This document shows positions 60,458-60,885 of a stretch of 60,885 bases of DNA, in pieces; position 1 is the first letter of the stretch; each line of letters opens with the position of its first letter. Origin of the DNA: Centipeda flueggei ATCC 43531 (GTDB taxonomy: Bacteria > Bacillota > Negativicutes > Selenomonadales > Selenomonadaceae). Position numbers and translations under genes: made by a program. Under the pieces are notes generated by a model. That model was not told the origin of the DNA. It did not search any database and saw only the letters and a program-made list of their open reading frames with translations. The DNA lies in contig NZ_GG694006.1 of assembly GCF_000160695.1 (NCBI RefSeq), positions 1,093,826 through 1,154,710 on the forward strand. Direction: 5' to 3'.

Positions 60458-60885
60458 CATTGGGGAGTCTCGTGGGCCCCCGCCTCCATCATGATATAGC
60501 GGCGGTTCTCGCTCAAGTGTACGATAACCGCATAACGCGCACCCTGTAGATCTTGCTCCTTGATGCTTTCTACCATGCGTCGATGGTAAATCCTCGTATG
60601 CTCACGCAGAGAACCATCGGTAATATTGATATTCTGCCTAATTGATGAATAGATGATATCAATCAGGTTTGGCGCAATTTTATTGCCGCTTGCTGCTGCA
60701 ATTTCTCGATGCAGCAAGAGATCATTATAGTCATGCGGTCGATCCGCACGAATATCCTGTTCCGTCGCGACACATGCCGCCTCAATACGCGCGAGCTGAC
60801 ATGGTGAACGCCGCACCGCAGCGAGTGCAGCAAGTTCCGGTTCCAAGATCAACCGGAGCTCGAGCAAGTCCAACGCCAACAGCGA
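60457..60885 (-). CDS. GntR-family regulator, FCD domain (5' end outside the window)
   Basis: The last 142 residues of a protein whose start lies beyond the window edge. The visible part is an all-helical FCD ligand-binding domain: LLELRLILEPELAALAA at the start, then DLLLHREIAAASGN with the Asp-x3-His that helps to bind metal, and a late YHRRMVESIKEQDLQGARYAVIVHL with the two further metal-type His residues. FCD-type GntR proteins are repressors that sense carboxylic acids. The N-terminal winged helix should be in the next segment. The target is unknown. Confidence 0.85.
   Translation of the reverse strand, partial: SLLALDLLELRLILEPELAALAAVRRSPCQLARIEAACVATEQDIRADRPHDYNDLLLHREIAAASGNKIAPNLIDIIYSSIRQNINITDGSLREHTRIYHRRMVESIKEQDLQGARYAVIVHLSENRRYIMMEAGAHETPQ

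Overview
The window looks like a GC-rich chromosome segment from a Negativicutes bacterium, most likely an oral-type Selenomonas or Centipeda relative. This is inferred from protein character, the mix of Gram-negative-style exported proteins with Firmicutes-like gene neighbourhoods, and G/C-rich codon use. It holds about 57 supportable genes, one intact tRNA gene, one integrated mobile element and one strong small-RNA candidate.

Left part (1-27600). A DUF389 membrane protein is followed by a complete respiratory nitrate reductase operon, narGHJI, behind a Crp/Fnr-type operator. Next come a two-gene module of a small protein and a 1723-residue DUF4132/DUF5724-type protein, and then two tandem hemerythrins. 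Beside the hemerythrins is an orphan Fur-box promoter that drives a structured transcript of about 129 nt with no gene in it. Envelope and housekeeping genes follow: an SGNH hydrolase coupled to a CinA-like protein, a BsuPI-domain protein, a ChbG-like deacetylase with a family 2 glycosyltransferase and a DUF6056 membrane protein (probable surface glycan modification), a CNNM/CorC transporter and serC.

Mobile element (about 27603-44035). A 16.4 kb element sits in the 3' end of tRNA-Ser(CGA), bounded by a perfect 103-bp direct repeat. Its core is phage- or satellite-like: tyrosine integrase, excisionase, DUF927-like helicase/ATPase, ERF annealing protein, Gp157-like and DUF932 proteins. I see no capsid, terminase, relaxase or conjugation genes. 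The cargo is markedly AT-richer: an XRE regulator overlapping an LRAT-fold enzyme, a membrane-anchored leucine-rich-repeat protein, a lipoprotein, small secreted proteins and a 560-residue orphan. Both ends carry subterminal repeat arrays, including an inverted pair of three-part TGTCC sites.

Right part (44067-60885). metY and dps diverge from two good promoters. MFS and AI-2E-type transporters follow, then the full F-type ATP synthase operon atpIBEFHAGDC, with proton-type ligands in subunit c and a terminator-like hairpin in the leader just before atpI. After that come a DUF4198 protein, a run of three exported proteins of unknown role, and a TOBE-domain molybdate-binding protein. The last has a Crp/Fnr-type palindrome centred exactly at -41.5, which suggests that molybdate handling and nitrate respiration are co-regulated. 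The window ends inside a GntR/FCD regulator.

Most worth following up: the Fur-controlled small RNA next to the hemerythrins, the XRE-LRAT-LRR cargo module with the element's end structures, the shared nar/mop operator, and the ATP synthase leader hairpin.
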